Shown one piece after another: positions 8,398 through 19,520 of a stretch of 64,000 nucleotides of DNA. Below the pieces are notes generated by a model. It saw nothing but the letters and a program-made list of their open reading frames with translations. It searched no databases and was not told the origin of the DNA. Source of the DNA: Prosthecobacter gellanilyticus. Its GTDB lineage: Bacteria; Verrucomicrobiota; Verrucomicrobiia; Verrucomicrobiales; Verrucomicrobiaceae. The stretch covers positions 124,001 through 188,000 of the forward strand of contig NZ_BKAG01000008.1 in the NCBI RefSeq assembly GCF_007992435.1, given 5' to 3'. Position numbers and translations under genes: made by a program. Within the stretch, counting starts at the first letter, position 1; each line of letters starts with the position of its first letter.

Positions 8398-10302
8398 CTA
8401 CTCATCCTTCTCCTCCTCATCCTCCTGCCAGTCCAGCACGATGCGAAAGCCAATGACCGGAAGACGCATCTTGTTAGGCAGGGCACGAGGAAAGCCAAAG
8501 TTCACGGCCGCCGGCGTGCCATCGTGGTAGGCCGCGCCACGCAGGCGCACCTTGGCCTCGTTGTCGTTTTCCGCGTCATCGGAAACCCATTCGGCCATGT
8601 TTCCGGAGATGTCATACAGACCAAACGGCTCTGCCGGAAAAGAGCCCACCGGCGCGGAGCGTGGGAAGGGGTCACGCTCTTCAAAGGTCCGCCATGCCTG
8701 TGGCCATCGATCATCCCGGGCCTCGGGTCCGGCCACGTTTCCTGCGCGGGGCTGCGCGCCCGGACCTCCGGCAGCGGTCTGCCATTCGGCATTCTCCGGC
8801 AGGCGATAGCGCTGCCAGGGTTTGAGCCGGCCCTCCGTCACTTCCTTCCAGGTCAGCCAGTCGCAGAAACGCCTCGCTTCAAACACGGTGAAGAAGCAGG
8901 CCGGATGATCCGGACTCACGGCATAACCAAGATTGTTCCAACCACCGACGGGAGCCAGCTTGCCGCCGACATCGAGGATGTAGAAATTACTCAGCACCGT
9001 TTCCTTGGCGCGTTTCGCGCTCGCCGCGCGCCAGGCCGAGTTCAGCAGGCTCCTTTCCGCCATGATGAAAGGCTCCACGTCACGACGTCGCGCCTCCCAG
9101 ATGGAGAAAAGCACACGCGTTCCTGGCACGGGCACAAACCTCATGCCGAGACTGTTCTCCCAGGGCTGCTCCCTCGTGGCATTCATGGGCTTGGCAAACA
9201 CGGGCGGTGGTGGCGGAGCCATGTGCTGCTTCTGCCAGATCGCCCCTGCCGTGGCCGTGATGGCAGCGAGCACGATGCCTGCGGCCACAATCCGGATGCG
9301 CCGCCACTTCTGCGTGCGATGCGCGCCATGCAGGTGTTGCTGCCAGGCCGCCCTCACCTCATGGGCCAGCGTGTTGGCGCTCGCCGTGCGCTTCACGGGA
9401 TCCGCCTCCAACGCATTCGCGATGCTCCGATCAAAAGCTGCGGGCAGCCCGGTGATCCGTGAAACAGGCGTGTAGTTTCCCAGCGGCATCTGACCGGCCA
9501 GCAGATGATAAAGCAGCACGCCGAGCGCATAGATGTCCGCAGGTGGTCCCGCGCTCTTCGGCGAGAGGATGCGCTCCGGCGCGAGGTAGTAGGCGGTACC
9601 AAAGTTCTCCGTGGTGCCCGTGAAGGCGCCGATGGTGGAACCCGAGCCAGGACCGATGTCCTTCGCGAGTCCGAAGTCTGCCAGCTTCACCATCCCATCA
9701 TGCGCGGTGAGGATGTTCGCGGGCTTGATGTCACGATGCGCGAAGCCCTGCTCATGCGCATGAGCCACCGCCGAACATACTTTGCCAAAAATGTCGACCG
9801 CACGTTCACTTGCCAGTTTCTCCGCGCGCAGCAACCGCTCGAGATCGCAGCCTTCGACCAGTTCCATCACCAGGCAGAAGCGGCCGTCATCCGTCTCATT
9901 GGTTTCCAGCACGCGCACGATGTGCGGATGATGCAGTTTCATCAGCGCATGAGCCTCGGCTTCAAAGCGCGCCGCCATCAGCGGATCACGAGACCATCTG
10001 GACTCCAGCACCTTCACGGCTCCCGGACTGCCATCTCTTGCAGATTCGGCACGGAACACACGCCCCATGCCGCCAGCACCTAGAATGCCCGTGATGGTCC
10101 ATCCGGGCACCGTGGGTAATGAGTCATCCGCTTCAGATTCATGGCCTGAGGTCACCAGCCATCCGGTGTCCGCATCCAGCGCGCTGCGGGAAAAGCACGG
10201 CGCGCACAGTCCGCCGAGATCGATCGAGACCGTCGACGAACCACAGCGCGGGCAGGAATGCTCGGTGCTGGCTTCTTGAGCTGGTTCAGGCGCGGCTTTC
10301 AT
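8398..10302 (-). CDS. Transmembrane Ser/Thr protein kinase with FGE-like domain
   Basis: A 634-residue Hanks-type kinase. An N-terminal zinc ribbon has Cys17, Cys20, Cys33 and Cys36. The kinase domain (about 68-320) has the glycine loop GAGGMG (75-80), Lys97 in AVKVL, HRDIKPAN (189-196) and DFG (209-211), so it should be active. A transmembrane helix lies at about 336-355. The exterior part (about 381-628) is a formylglycine-generating-enzyme/SUMF1-type domain (NSLGMRFVPVPG, YDISGNMAEWV, GFRIVLD). The position where true FGEs carry a catalytic Cys in an R(S/C)-type motif here reads FGFPRALPNK. This suggests a ligand-binding module rather than an enzyme. It overlaps the upstream sigma-factor gene by 17 bp, implying translational coupling. 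Confidence 0.93.
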   Translation of the reverse strand: MKAAPEPAQEASTEHSCPRCGSSTVSIDLGGLCAPCFSRSALDADTGWLVTSGHESEADDSLPTVPGWTITGILGAGGMGRVFRAESARDGSPGAVKVLESRWSRDPLMAARFEAEAHALMKLHHPHIVRVLETNETDDGRFCLVMELVEGCDLERLLRAEKLASERAVDIFGKVCSAVAHAHEQGFAHRDIKPANILTAHDGMVKLADFGLAKDIGPGSGSTIGAFTGTTENFGTAYYLAPERILSPKSAGPPADIYALGVLLYHLLAGQMPLGNYTPVSRITGLPAAFDRSIANALEADPVKRTASANTLAHEVRAAWQQHLHGAHRTQKWRRIRIVAAGIVLAAITATAGAIWQKQHMAPPPPPVFAKPMNATREQPWENSLGMRFVPVPGTRVLFSIWEARRRDVEPFIMAERSLLNSAWRAASAKRAKETVLSNFYILDVGGKLAPVGGWNNLGYAVSPDHPACFFTVFEARRFCDWLTWKEVTEGRLKPWQRYRLPENAEWQTAAGGPGAQPRAGNVAGPEARDDRWPQAWRTFEERDPFPRSAPVGSFPAEPFGLYDISGNMAEWVSDDAENDNEAKVRLRGAAYHDGTPAAVNFGFPRALPNKMRLPVIGFRIVLDWQEDEEEKDE

Positions 10303-11104
10303 GGGCGAGTGCCTTCACGAGATAACGTGTCTCCTCCTCGATCTCCTGCTGCGAAGCCTCCGGCCCGAGCGTGCCCGCTGCTTCCGCGCGCAGAAACTCG
10401 GCCAAGCGCTTTCTCATGCGATGCACTTCAATGCGGATTTGGGCTTCACTCACGCCGAACATTAAACCAATGTCAGCATAAGGTTGCACGCCCTCATTGG
10501 AAATGAGCACCGGCTTCAGTTGGTTGAGCAGCGCGGACTTGTTGCGTCGCGCATAGCTCTCTTCCAGTTGCCGCATCGCACGGCCACACAGCGTCAGCGC
10601 CCATTCACGGTCGAAGACGGACTCCGGCTCGGCTTCGTGAGTGCCCTGGGCAGACTCCGGCACTTCATCCAAAGACAGCGTGGCGGCCCCGCCTCCGCGC
10701 TTCTGTGCCTGCGCATCCCGATACAGATTGTAGCAGTGATGCCGCGCGCTGGATTTCAGGTAATGCCGCAGCCGCCCGCGCGCACGGTCAAACTGCCGCA
10801 GCCCGTCCTTGCCTAACAATTGCGACATGATCTCCTGCGCACCATCTTCCGCATCCGGGATGTTCAGGCCAAGCGCGCGCAGGTAGTTCACCACCGGCCG
10901 CCAGTAGGCGCGGCACAGCTCCTCACGCGCGGCGATGGTCTCCGGCGCGGCCGGATCACATGCCGCCAGCAGCACCGTCCATGCCGTGGGTGGAAAGCCC
11001 CGGTCATCAGGATTCGCGGTGATGGGACGGGCGGATGACACGCGGCACCAAACGTCATCTCCGGCCTGCGGGCAAGCAGCGGTATGTGACGCACGGCCTG
11101 TCAT
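10286..11104 (-). CDS. ECF-type RNA polymerase sigma factor
   Basis: A 272-residue sigma-70 family protein of the type found with Ser/Thr kinases in Planctomycetota/Verrucomicrobiota. The signature start FPPTAWTVLLAACD (about 37-50) is followed by region 2 (EELCRAYWRPVVNYLRALG, then DAEDGAQEIMSQLL). The region-4 helix-turn-helix appears as YADIGLMFGVSEAQIRIEVH near 220. The N-terminal 35 residues from the ATG at 11104 look unconserved, so a downstream start is possible. The ATG at 11104 overlaps the stop of the RHS gene by 4 bp (ATGA), and the 3' end overlaps the kinase gene by 17 bp. The overlaps suggest one transcript, with kinase and sigma as a signalling pair. Confidence 0.88.
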   Translation of the reverse strand: MTGRASHTAACPQAGDDVWCRVSSARPITANPDDRGFPPTAWTVLLAACDPAAPETIAAREELCRAYWRPVVNYLRALGLNIPDAEDGAQEIMSQLLGKDGLRQFDRARGRLRHYLKSSARHHCYNLYRDAQAQKRGGGAATLSLDEVPESAQGTHEAEPESVFDREWALTLCGRAMRQLEESYARRNKSALLNQLKPVLISNEGVQPYADIGLMFGVSEAQIRIEVHRMRKRLAEFLRAEAAGTLGPEASQQEIEEETRYLVKALAHESRA

Positions 11105-14100
11105 TGGCCAAACATGAGAAGACAGTCCATCACCGAAAGCGCCTCCACGGCCAGCCCCGTGCCGGGTGGTGCGGAGACTCCGAAGTTAGACCCATAGCCA
11201 AAGCCCAGGGTGGCTGCGCCAAGAGGCCGTGGAAGGCTGGTGGGAATGCCGAAGAGCTCAAGGGCGCAGTTCTTCGGCTTGCCGGTGCTCCCGACCTGGA
11301 AGATCACCGCATTGGCCACACCAGCCCAGAGATTGGAAACACAGCTCGCATAAGAGCAGAGCGCACCAGGCCGCACGATGCCGACGATCAGCTCGATGTA
11401 CTCCAGCGCGGCATTCTGGCCGGTGGGATCCCGGAACATCACCGGATTGTTTCCCGCATAGCGGTAGAGGTTCATGTCACCGCCCTTGAGGCCGAGCGGA
11501 TCCTCCTGGGTGAAGCGGCCCAGACGCGGATCATAGTAGCGCGAGCGCATCTCATAGAGTCCGAGGGCCTCGTTGTAGAAACGACCTGCGAAACGCAGGG
11601 TGTCGATGCCCGGAGGCGCGGCACCGATGAGATTGCCAAACGCATCATACGAAGCCCAGAAGACCATGCTGCCCTCGGCGGACATGGCTCCCTGCACGGT
11701 GCCGATGTGGTCGGTGAACAGGAGGCGCTCACTGGAGCCCTGACGCCATACTCCGTAAAAGGTGTCGAGCTTGCTCGGATCATAGAGGAAGGCGGCATTC
11801 ACCGCGTTCGCACCATCTGCAAACTCAGCCAGCGGCATCTCGCGATCATAGAGAATCCAGGTCTTCGCGCCGTTCAGGCTGCGGCTGATCATGCGGCCCG
11901 CATAGTCATAGGCAAACTCGACCGTGGTGCTGGCAGGTGCGACGGCGTTGGCATGTAGCGTGGCCTGCACGAGCTGGCTCCGGTGGTCATAACTGTAGCG
12001 TGTGACCTGCCCGCTGGCGCTGTCCGTCTTCTCGGTGACATTGCCCTCGGCATCATGCGTGAAGGAAAGCGTGCCCGTGGTGAGCAGGCGGTTGCCAGTG
12101 CCGACTGTCGAGGGACCTGGAATGAGATGCGAAGACGTGCGCACGCCCATGGTGTTGTAGGTGTAGCTCTCCGCAACTCCACCGGTATGGGTCACTGCGG
12201 TGAGCTGGTCCAGCGGATCAAAGGTATGCGTCGCGGTATCGCTGGCTCGGGCGATGCTCGTGATCCGGCTTTCCGCATCGCGTGTGAGCACCGCCGGGGC
12301 TTCCGGATTCAGCGGCACGCCCGCGCCATCCGTGTGAGTGATGTTCGTCAGCCGGCCCAGCAGATCCCAGGTGTAGCTTGTTCGTGACTTCATCGGCCCG
12401 CCATTGTGATAGCGGCGGATCTCGGTGAGCGCGTTGTTCGCATTGCGATAGAAGTCCAGCGTCGGTCCAAAGAAATTGTTAGGCGGTGACCAAAGCAGGC
12501 GCTGCAGGTTCGGGCCCTTGTACTCCGCGATGATGCGGAAGAAGTCCGCGCCTCCGGTGACCAGCATCTGCGTTGGAGCGGGGTTGTCTGACACGGTCTC
12601 AGCCCCGCAGCAGCCACCGGATCCGCCGGCATCATTCGCACCCCAGGAGTAGGCGATCTGCTTCCGCACCTGTCCAGGATAGGTCACTCCGATCGCACCA
12701 GGTCTTGGCAAAGGACCGGCAAAATCCCAGGTGCCGCCGCTGTCCGTGATCACGGAGATGGAGTCATCGAATTGATACGTCACCGTGATGTCGCGGATCA
12801 CCGCGCCCGTTCCATCATGCCAGCGCTCATGCGTGACACGGTTGCTGCTGTCATAGGTAAAGGTACGGCGCTTGCCGTTGCGGTTGATGATCTCCGTCAC
12901 GTTGCCTGCCGTGTCGTAGGCGATGGTGGCAAAGGCTCCCGTGGGATCCGTGAATCTTGTGAGGCGGTTCAGCGCATCATACTGCCAGCTGGTGGTGTTG
13001 TTCGCGGCATCGGTGATGCTGGTCACATTGCGTTCCTCATCACGTAGGACGGAGGTGCTGGATCCGCCGGGCAGCGTGATCTTGTCGATCCTGCCGTCTT
13101 CAGTGGTGAGATAGTCCGTGGTGCGGCCGAGGCGGTCGGTGTCACGGCGTGTGCCATTTGGCAGCAGGGTGCTGCTCTTGCTGTGGTTATACGGATCCGT
13201 CTGCTGGGTCGGTACGCCCTGCGCATCATAGGCGAAGCTGAAGGTGCGGCCACCTGCCAGCGTGGCGTTTGTCATGTTTCCGTCGCCCGTAAAAATGGTC
13301 TGCGCGGCGAATCCGAAGGGACTTCTCACGGCGCTGAGACGGCCCTGCGCATTGTGCTCATAGGTGGTCACCAGATCCGGCCCTCCCGCGGGATTCGGAC
13401 TCGCCAAGGTGGCCAGCTTTCCCTCCGGCGTGTAGCTGTAGGTTCCCGCCGGTTTGCCGGGTTCAGAGGCCGTGGCCAGATTGCCCTTCGCATCGTAGGT
13501 GTAAGTCGCGGTCTCGCCGTTGAAGGTGCGCCGTGTGAGCATCTTGCCATCCGCATTGTAAGTCGCGTTGAAGTGTGAGCTGGGCCGGATCATCTGAGTC
13601 ACATGACCATGGGCATTGTACTGCCAGGTCTGCACATTCCCGCGTGCATCGGTGCGCTTGGTTTGCCTGTCAGGATTGGCCGGGTCATTGAACTCAAAGG
13701 TGGTGGTCTGGTTCAGCGCATTAGTCTCGCTCGTCACATTGCCGCGTTCGTCATAGACCAGGCTCGTCACGTTGCCGCGACGATCCGTGAGCGTGCCGGT
13801 GAAGGCTCCTGGATCCAGATCCAGCTCGGAGCGCTCGCCATTGGCATCAATGATCGCCACAAGCTTGCCTCCGGCGTCATATTCATAGGTCACACCCACG
13901 CGGCCCAGAGGATCACTCACATCCTTCAGGAAGTGCGCGGGATTCGCATGATAACTCATCTCGGTCACGCGGTTGTCATCATCCGTCACAGTCACGAGAT
14001 CTCCTGCGGCATCATAGCCATAACTAATGATCACACCATCCGGAGCCTGGATCTGCGTGATGCGGTTGTTGCCATCACGCGTGAAGGTGATGGCGGCTCC

Positions 14101-17082
14101 GGTGCTGTGACGAAGACCGCTGGCCGTGGCGGAAAGCACGTTGCCATTGCGGTCGCGTGCCTCGCGGAAGCCGCTGTCTTCATCATAAGTGTAGCGCGTG
14201 CCATCCGGCGTGGTGAGGATGTAGACGGAGGGATTCCAGGCCGTGCCGAGGAAGGAGAGGAAGACATCACCGTTGCTGTCGATGGCGAGAAAGGGATTGT
14301 TTCCTTCCGGCACCTCCAGGGTTTCATACACGCCGGGATCGGCGATGAACTCCGCTTTATACACGGCACCAAACAGGCCGCCGACACCGAACTCCGCGTG
14401 AAAGGTGAAGCCTGCGCGCTTGCCGCCGGGTGTGTTCACATACACGCGGGTGCCTTCACGGAAGGGCGTGTTGCCAAACATGCCGCTGCCGGTGTCCGCC
14501 ACAGTCTCCTTCACATCCGGATTGAGGAAGGCGAGGCTCCAGCCATGCCCGAGCCCCTGGTCTCTCTCCGCATCGAGTGAATCATAGACACGCCGGATCA
14601 CAAACGGGATGCCACCCACAGGCAGCGAGAGGTCCGTGAACTCACGGCGCAGACGTCCTAGCTTCACCGTGCCCGCGACTTCAATAGGCAGCGGCTCTGC
14701 CCAGCCGAGACGGATGTCATTCCAGGCCGTGATGCGCACGATGTAGGAGCCATCCGGGATCAACGAAGTGTCCAGGCGGGCGATGACATTGTTCGTGATG
14801 GTGGTCGTGCCTTGGGCAATGCGCTTCCACGGCGGCTCACTAGATCCGAGGTCATTCAGATCCACCATGTTTGCAGGCGCATACTCCGCGAACCATTCCA
14901 CCAGCGGCCTTGTGCTGGTGATACTGCCCATGATGGGTGTGACAAGTCCGGCCGTGCTGCCTTGCGCAGGCGAGGTGATGGTCACACGTGGCTGGATGTC
15001 CTCCGCATTCACGCCTTTGGCGAAGACCTGCCCGCGATACACCGTGGCACCACCACCCGTGGGCGTGGCACGCAGCCGGAGAAAGTAAATGCCGTTAGGC
15101 AAGGTCGCGATAGGCAACGTGCCCGCGCTTTGATTCGCCAGATAACCCGTGCCGCTGGCAATGCTGACCCAGTCTGGATCCGCGGCAGGCATGTTGTAGG
15201 GATCAATCAGCGCGACGGGTGCATAGTCGAGCACCCAGTGTGGTGTGGCCAGGCCTTCGATGGTGACCACCACGGGTGTGTTGTTGGTTAGGATCGCTCC
15301 CGAGTAAGGCGTGATGACACGCGCATCCAAGGTTCCTTCCACACCAGCGCCCGTGAGGTTGAGATTGAAGGGAGACGAGCCGTCCGCGTTGAGCACATAG
15401 ACAGTGGCTTCCTCGGTCGTCGTATGCCCGCCGGTGTCCGTCACGGTCGCCACTAACTGCACGGCGCCTGCGGTGGGCAGCGGCACTGTGCCCTCACCTT
15501 CAGCATTGAGGGAGATCGCCGCGCCATTGGCGGTGAGGCCTCTCGATGCGATGCCGATGTCATCCGCTGTCAGCACCTGCACGGGCGCGCTTTGTCCGGC
15601 CCGGAACTCCGCGCCATCCACAAACAGAAACACATCCGGCGGATCATCACGGAAATGCCTGCCGAAGTTCTGGTTCTCATACACTTCATTGCCCGCGATC
15701 ACGAGCTCGATGGAGCCCGCCCTCGGCCGAGCGAAGTTCACCGCTTCCGCGCCGACCAGATCAAAGCCCTGTGAAGCACCCTGGCTGCTCGTGGAGGTGA
15801 TCTTCACATACTGCACCACGCCGGTCACACCGCGCGTACCGAGATCGATCGGGATGGCGGTGGAGCTCGCGCCTAGCTGCTCGATGATCGTGCCTGCGTT
15901 TTGCAGCGTGCCGTTGGTTAGGCCGAGCTGGATCGTCGCTTCTTCATTCACTCCCTGGGTGATGACGTGGATGATCAGATCCGTGCCCGGCCTGTCGATG
16001 ATGCGCTCATCAAACCGCCAGGTGATGGAGCCGGTCTCGGGAATCGAGAGGTACTCATTGTAGCTCCACACCGCCGTCGGCGGCAGGTTGCCACGCCGAC
16101 CGATGGGCTTGAGCGTGATCGCGGGATCGAGAGGTTGATTGGCACGAAAGGCGATCTGCGGCACCACCACGGAGGTGTCTTCCGGAATGCCGTAAGGCAC
16201 GGCAAAATCACCCCCCACACCATGCGTGTAGTTCACCACTTCATCAGGCAGACGATTCAGCACCGGTGAAGCGCCGGGTGCTGGCAGTGTCTGCAGTTGT
16301 CCCGCTGCCAGAACCTGCCGCACGGGATACACACCAGGCAGGAGATGCGTGAACTCATACTGGCCGGAGACATTTGTTTCAGTCACGGGTTCATCGCTGT
16401 CGAACTCGCCATTGAAGTTAGTGTCGAGATAGACGGAGGTGCCTTGCAAGGCCTGCCCGTCCGCCGTGTTGCCATCGCCATTGGGATCGGTCTTCACCAC
16501 GCCGCGGATGGTGCCGCCCTGCGGATTCGCCACGAGAGGATTGGTGAAGGTCTGGTAGATCTCCGCGCCATCACTCAGGGTGTCGCCATCCGTATCCGCG
16601 AGCAGCACATTGGTGCCGAGAATGCCTTCTTCCAACGATGAGAGGCCATCGCCATCCACATCCAGCGGTTCCAGGGCTCCGAGGCGGTAGAAGCCTCGCC
16701 CACCACTCAGGGTGAAGTTTTGCGACATGAGTGCTCCCGTGCCGTTCAGCGTCGGGCTGAGGGAAGTCCACGACACCAGCGACACTGTTTGTTCGATCTC
16801 ATAGCGCGCGCCCAGACTGGAGGGCCAGGAGATCGTGATGGAACCTGGGGCTCCTGCTGAGATGAGCGAGGGCGGGATGGACGTGGCCTGACGTGGATGC
16901 GTGCCGAACAAATATTCCTCCCACGTGGTGAAGCCATCCGCATCATGATCCCAGTCCCACTCATAGGTGTGCAGGTTGTAGCGTTTCAGCCAATAGTCAC
17001 CCGGTTCACCGGCTGATGAGGTGCCACGGCCCAGCATCAGAGCCAGCGGCAGGATGAGAAATAAAACGGGGGGAGTTTTCAT
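11101..17082 (-). CDS. Giant RHS/YD-repeat surface protein
   Basis: A ~1993-residue secreted protein. The ATG at 17082 is chosen because GGAGGGAA precedes it at good spacing and it opens a signal peptide ([18 protein letters not shown]); an in-frame start at 17106 is less likely. In order there is a calcium-binding thrombospondin-3-like segment ([26 protein letters not shown]) and an SdrD-B-like domain ([18 protein letters not shown]). Ig/FnIII-like regions with probable bacterial surface adhesive roles follow, then many YD/RHS repeats, and the RHS core end ([19 protein letters not shown], then [10 protein letters not shown]). After DPTG there is a 105-residue Cys-containing hydrophobic tail that I do not recognise as a toxin. 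The sigma-factor gene starts within its stop codon, and no obvious immunity gene follows. Confidence 0.92.
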   Translation of the reverse strand: MKTPPVLFLILPLALMLGRGTSSAGEPGDYWLKRYNLHTYEWDWDHDADGFTTWEEYLFGTHPRQATSIPPSLISAGAPGSITISWPSSLGARYEIEQTVSLVSWTSLSPTLNGTGALMSQNFTLSGGRGFYRLGALEPLDVDGDGLSSLEEGILGTNVLLADTDGDTLSDGAEIYQTFTNPLVANPQGGTIRGVVKTDPNGDGNTADGQALQGTSVYLDTNFNGEFDSDEPVTETNVSGQYEFTHLLPGVYPVRQVLAAGQLQTLPAPGASPVLNRLPDEVVNYTHGVGGDFAVPYGIPEDTSVVVPQIAFRANQPLDPAITLKPIGRRGNLPPTAVWSYNEYLSIPETGSITWRFDERIIDRPGTDLIIHVITQGVNEEATIQLGLTNGTLQNAGTIIEQLGASSTAIPIDLGTRGVTGVVQYVKITSTSSQGASQGFDLVGAEAVNFARPRAGSIELVIAGNEVYENQNFGRHFRDDPPDVFLFVDGAEFRAGQSAPVQVLTADDIGIASRGLTANGAAISLNAEGEGTVPLPTAGAVQLVATVTDTGGHTTTEEATVYVLNADGSSPFNLNLTGAGVEGTLDARVITPYSGAILTNNTPVVVTIEGLATPHWVLDYAPVALIDPYNMPAADPDWVSIASGTGYLANQSAGTLPIATLPNGIYFLRLRATPTGGGATVYRGQVFAKGVNAEDIQPRVTITSPAQGSTAGLVTPIMGSITSTRPLVEWFAEYAPANMVDLNDLGSSEPPWKRIAQGTTTITNNVIARLDTSLIPDGSYIVRITAWNDIRLGWAEPLPIEVAGTVKLGRLRREFTDLSLPVGGIPFVIRRVYDSLDAERDQGLGHGWSLAFLNPDVKETVADTGSGMFGNTPFREGTRVYVNTPGGKRAGFTFHAEFGVGGLFGAVYKAEFIADPGVYETLEVPEGNNPFLAIDSNGDVFLSFLGTAWNPSVYILTTPDGTRYTYDEDSGFREARDRNGNVLSATASGLRHSTGAAITFTRDGNNRITQIQAPDGVIISYGYDAAGDLVTVTDDDNRVTEMSYHANPAHFLKDVSDPLGRVGVTYEYDAGGKLVAIIDANGERSELDLDPGAFTGTLTDRRGNVTSLVYDERGNVTSETNALNQTTTFEFNDPANPDRQTKRTDARGNVQTWQYNAHGHVTQMIRPSSHFNATYNADGKMLTRRTFNGETATYTYDAKGNLATASEPGKPAGTYSYTPEGKLATLASPNPAGGPDLVTTYEHNAQGRLSAVRSPFGFAAQTIFTGDGNMTNATLAGGRTFSFAYDAQGVPTQQTDPYNHSKSSTLLPNGTRRDTDRLGRTTDYLTTEDGRIDKITLPGGSSTSVLRDEERNVTSITDAANNTTSWQYDALNRLTRFTDPTGAFATIAYDTAGNVTEIINRNGKRRTFTYDSSNRVTHERWHDGTGAVIRDITVTYQFDDSISVITDSGGTWDFAGPLPRPGAIGVTYPGQVRKQIAYSWGANDAGGSGGCCGAETVSDNPAPTQMLVTGGADFFRIIAEYKGPNLQRLLWSPPNNFFGPTLDFYRNANNALTEIRRYHNGGPMKSRTSYTWDLLGRLTNITHTDGAGVPLNPEAPAVLTRDAESRITSIARASDTATHTFDPLDQLTAVTHTGGVAESYTYNTMGVRTSSHLIPGPSTVGTGNRLLTTGTLSFTHDAEGNVTEKTDSASGQVTRYSYDHRSQLVQATLHANAVAPASTTVEFAYDYAGRMISRSLNGAKTWILYDREMPLAEFADGANAVNAAFLYDPSKLDTFYGVWRQGSSERLLFTDHIGTVQGAMSAEGSMVFWASYDAFGNLIGAAPPGIDTLRFAGRFYNEALGLYEMRSRYYDPRLGRFTQEDPLGLKGGDMNLYRYAGNNPVMFRDPTGQNAALEYIELIVGIVRPGALCSYASCVSNLWAGVANAVIFQVGSTGKPKNCALELFGIPTSLPRPLGAATLGFGYGSNFGVSAPPGTGLAVEALSVMDCLLMFGQ

Positions 17083-17214
17083 GGGGCTCTTCCCTCCGAT
17101 GAACAACTCCCGGCCCGACGTTGCAGTCCGCCGCCAGATTTTTCCGCGCTGGGAAATTCCAGCATGGTGCGGGCAAATGCGCGCGTTATGCTTTTCCTCG
17201 TTTCCAACCTCTGC

Positions 17215-18264
17215 ATGAAACCCCTCCTCGCCGCCTTTTTCGCCCTCACACTCGCTGCTTCAGCCCGGGACAAGACGCTGGACATCTACTGGATCGACTC
17301 CGAAGGCGGAGGCTCCACGCTCATCGTCACACCTGCGGGTGAATCCGTGCTGGTGGACACCGGCAACCCTGGCGGACGTGATCCGCAGCGCATCCAGAAG
17401 ATTGCGAAGGAGGTCGCAGGCCTGGAACGCATTGACCACGTCATCATCACGCATTTTCATGCGGATCACTTCGGCGGTCTGGCCGAGCTCGCGGCCTTGA
17501 TGCCCATTGGCACGCTGCATGACAAAGGTGTGCCGGAAGGCAGTCCCGATGGCAAGCCGCAGGATGCACGCTGGGCGCTGATGCGTCGTCCTTATCTCGA
17601 TGCGAAGGTGGAGAAGCGCGCGACGATTGGCGCCGGTGTAGAAGTGCCGCTGAAGCAGGCGGAAGGCAGTCCGAAGCTCGTCCTCCGCTGCCTGGGGGCT
17701 AACCAAAAGTTTATTCCACCGTATCCCGACCAGCCGGAGAACCCGCTCAAAGGTTCCGTGCCTCCGAAGGAGGTCGATCCGACCGACAATGCGAACAGCG
17801 TGGTGCTCGTGCTCGAATACGGCGGCTTCCGTTTCTTCGATGGCGGTGACCTGAGCTGGAATGTGGAGGACAAGCTGGTGTCACCCTTCAACCTCGTCGG
17901 CACCGTGGACCTGTATCAGGCCAACCATCACGGTCTGGAAGTGAGCAACAACCCCATCCTCATCCGTAGCCTGCAGCCGACGGTTTCCGTGATGAACAAC
18001 GGCCCGAAGAAAGGCACCAGCAAATCCGCCATGGATGCGCTGAAGTCCACACCGACCCTTCAGGCCATGTATCAGGTGCATGAAAACGTGCGCGACGATC
18101 ACGAGAACACCGCGGACAAGAGCATGATCGCGAATCACGGTGATCTCGCGGAAGGTTGTGCGGCGAATCACATCCACTGCACGGTCAGCACGGATGCGAA
18201 GAGCTACACCCTCGAGGTGCCTTCCCAAAAACACACGCGAACCTTCCAGACACGGGCGAAGTAA
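17215..18264 (+). CDS. Exported metallo-beta-lactamase-fold hydrolase
   Basis: The protein is about 349 residues with a signal peptide ([17 protein letters not shown]) and the metal-binding motif [10 protein letters not shown] typical of the metallo-beta-lactamase fold. Later histidines occur in [12 protein letters not shown], a pattern shared with the hydrolase domain of ComEC/Rec2 proteins. It is likely periplasmic; the substrate is unknown. Starts further upstream (17164, 17188) are open, but 17215 best fits the signal peptide. It is divergent from the RHS gene, with roughly 130 bp between the two starts. The stop is only 3 bp from the convergent gene at 18268. Confidence 0.85.
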   Translation: MKPLLAAFFALTLAASARDKTLDIYWIDSEGGGSTLIVTPAGESVLVDTGNPGGRDPQRIQKIAKEVAGLERIDHVIITHFHADHFGGLAELAALMPIGTLHDKGVPEGSPDGKPQDARWALMRRPYLDAKVEKRATIGAGVEVPLKQAEGSPKLVLRCLGANQKFIPPYPDQPENPLKGSVPPKEVDPTDNANSVVLVLEYGGFRFFDGGDLSWNVEDKLVSPFNLVGTVDLYQANHHGLEVSNNPILIRSLQPTVSVMNNGPKKGTSKSAMDALKSTPTLQAMYQVHENVRDDHENTADKSMIANHGDLAEGCAANHIHCTVSTDAKSYTLEVPSQKHTRTFQTRAK

Positions 18265-18267
18265 GCG

Positions 18268-18846
18268 CTACTTCTCGACAGGTGCAGAAATGACGACGGT
18301 GTAAGTGACACCCGCAGCTTTCAGCACTTCATAGGGTGTGCCGATCTTCATGCGCAGCATGCCCTGGGAACGGTGCTGTTGATACTGCACGCTTGCGGAC
18401 ATGGGCTGGGCAAAGCCCGGTGCTGGCACGGCTTGCGGGGGAGCCACTGCTCCCGTTGCCACAGCCGTAACCACCGGGTAGCTGAAGTCGATGTTGTAGG
18501 TGAAGAGCAGGAGGCCTTCGTCTTCCGCCAGTTCTCCCGCGACTCCGAAGCTTGTGGGCGAAGGACCGCTGTCCAGCGGGCCCGAGACGGAGACTTGAGG
18601 GGAGCAGGTCAGCATGGTCAGTTCGCCGACCGGCTTGCCATTCGTCGTGGTGGAGAAGGTGATGAGGTAGTTTTTGCTCAGCGTGTCGGGCTTCGCTGGA
18701 GCCTGTGAACCCGGGGCTGCGATCAAGGCACGCCTTTTAACGGGAGGCACGACCGGTGCTGAAGGCGCTTGGGAAAAACCAGGGAGGATACCACTGGTCA
18801 TGAGTAGCAAACTGGCGAGCAGAAGAACAGGGAGAGAGAGCTTCAT
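18268..18846 (-). CDS. Small exported protein, unknown function
   Basis: This 192-residue protein has a strong signal peptide (MKLSLPVLLLASLLLMTSG) followed by a Pro/Ala-rich stretch to about residue 55. A beta-rich domain follows (KNYLITFSTTTNGKPVG, later TYTVVISAPVEK). I do not recognise the family. It is convergent with the metallo-beta-lactamase-fold gene and lies 73 bp downstream of the DUF2062 gene on the same strand, so it could be the last gene of the uppP transcript. Confidence 0.7.
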   Translation of the reverse strand: MKLSLPVLLLASLLLMTSGILPGFSQAPSAPVVPPVKRRALIAAPGSQAPAKPDTLSKNYLITFSTTTNGKPVGELTMLTCSPQVSVSGPLDSGPSPTSFGVAGELAEDEGLLLFTYNIDFSYPVVTAVATGAVAPPQAVPAPGFAQPMSASVQYQQHRSQGMLRMKIGTPYEVLKAAGVTYTVVISAPVEK

Positions 18847-18919
18847 GGCCGGTCTGTGACGAGAGCGCCGGACGAGATATTCGGATGAAAGCTAATCGCC
18901 CGGCAAACACCTAGACCAC

Positions 18920-19507
18920 TTAAAGCGGATCATCCCCGCTTTTCAGCGGCAGCTCGGGCTCCTTGCGCCGGTCGCGCCAGTGCTCCAGCCAGCCCCAGGT
19001 GACGTAGGACACAGCATAGGAGATGGGGGTGAGCACAGCGCCGAGCACCACGCCGCCAAAGAGCATGACGGGCGCATGCTCCCTCAGTGCCATCCACATG
19101 CCGGCCACATCTTCCGGCAGTTTGTCCGGAAAGGGAGTGCTGGGCACCTGGGTGAAAAAGGCCAGCGCCCATTTTCCCACCGCATACTCCAGCGGCACGA
19201 GCGCGGCCATGGTCACCGGATTGCTCAGCCAGCACATGACTAGCGCGATGGGGATGTTCACCCGGAAGATGGCCGCCACGATGGTGGCCGCAGGCATCTG
19301 GATGGGCAGCAGCTGCAGCGTGATGAACATGCCGATGGCCAGACCGCCGGAAAAGGTGTGCTGCGTGGGCTTCCACACCCGCTTGTTCAGAAAGTGCAGC
19401 GCGAACCAGCGCATGACCCCGCTCCGCTTCAGCTTTCTCGGATGCTTGAGAAAGCGGATCGTTTTAAAGACGGTGCGGCGGAAATAGCCTCTGACGTGAT
19501 CGAGCAT
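18920..19507 (-). CDS. DUF2062 membrane protein
   Basis: A 195-residue integral membrane protein of the DUF2062 family. A basic N-terminus (RRTVFKTIRFLKHPRKLKR) precedes the hallmark SGGLAIGMFITLQLLPIQMP segment near 53-72, followed by WLSNPVTMAALVPLEYAVG and a final membrane pair near 150-180. Family members are often close to glycosyltransferase or envelope genes. Here the gene begins 13 bp after uppP on the same strand, which suggests an envelope lipid-related role, though the molecular function is unknown. Confidence 0.88.
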   Translation of the reverse strand: MLDHVRGYFRRTVFKTIRFLKHPRKLKRSGVMRWFALHFLNKRVWKPTQHTFSGGLAIGMFITLQLLPIQMPAATIVAAIFRVNIPIALVMCWLSNPVTMAALVPLEYAVGKWALAFFTQVPSTPFPDKLPEDVAGMWMALREHAPVMLFGGVVLGAVLTPISYAVSYVTWGWLEHWRDRRKEPELPLKSGDDPL

Positions 19508-19520
19508 GAGCGCGTGGAAA

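Noticed and set aside
17106-17164. Longer N-termini for the RHS and metallo-beta-lactamase-fold proteins
   Set aside because: The upstream in-frame starts place 8-17 extra residues before clear signal peptides, and the downstream RHS start has the better ribosome-binding site.
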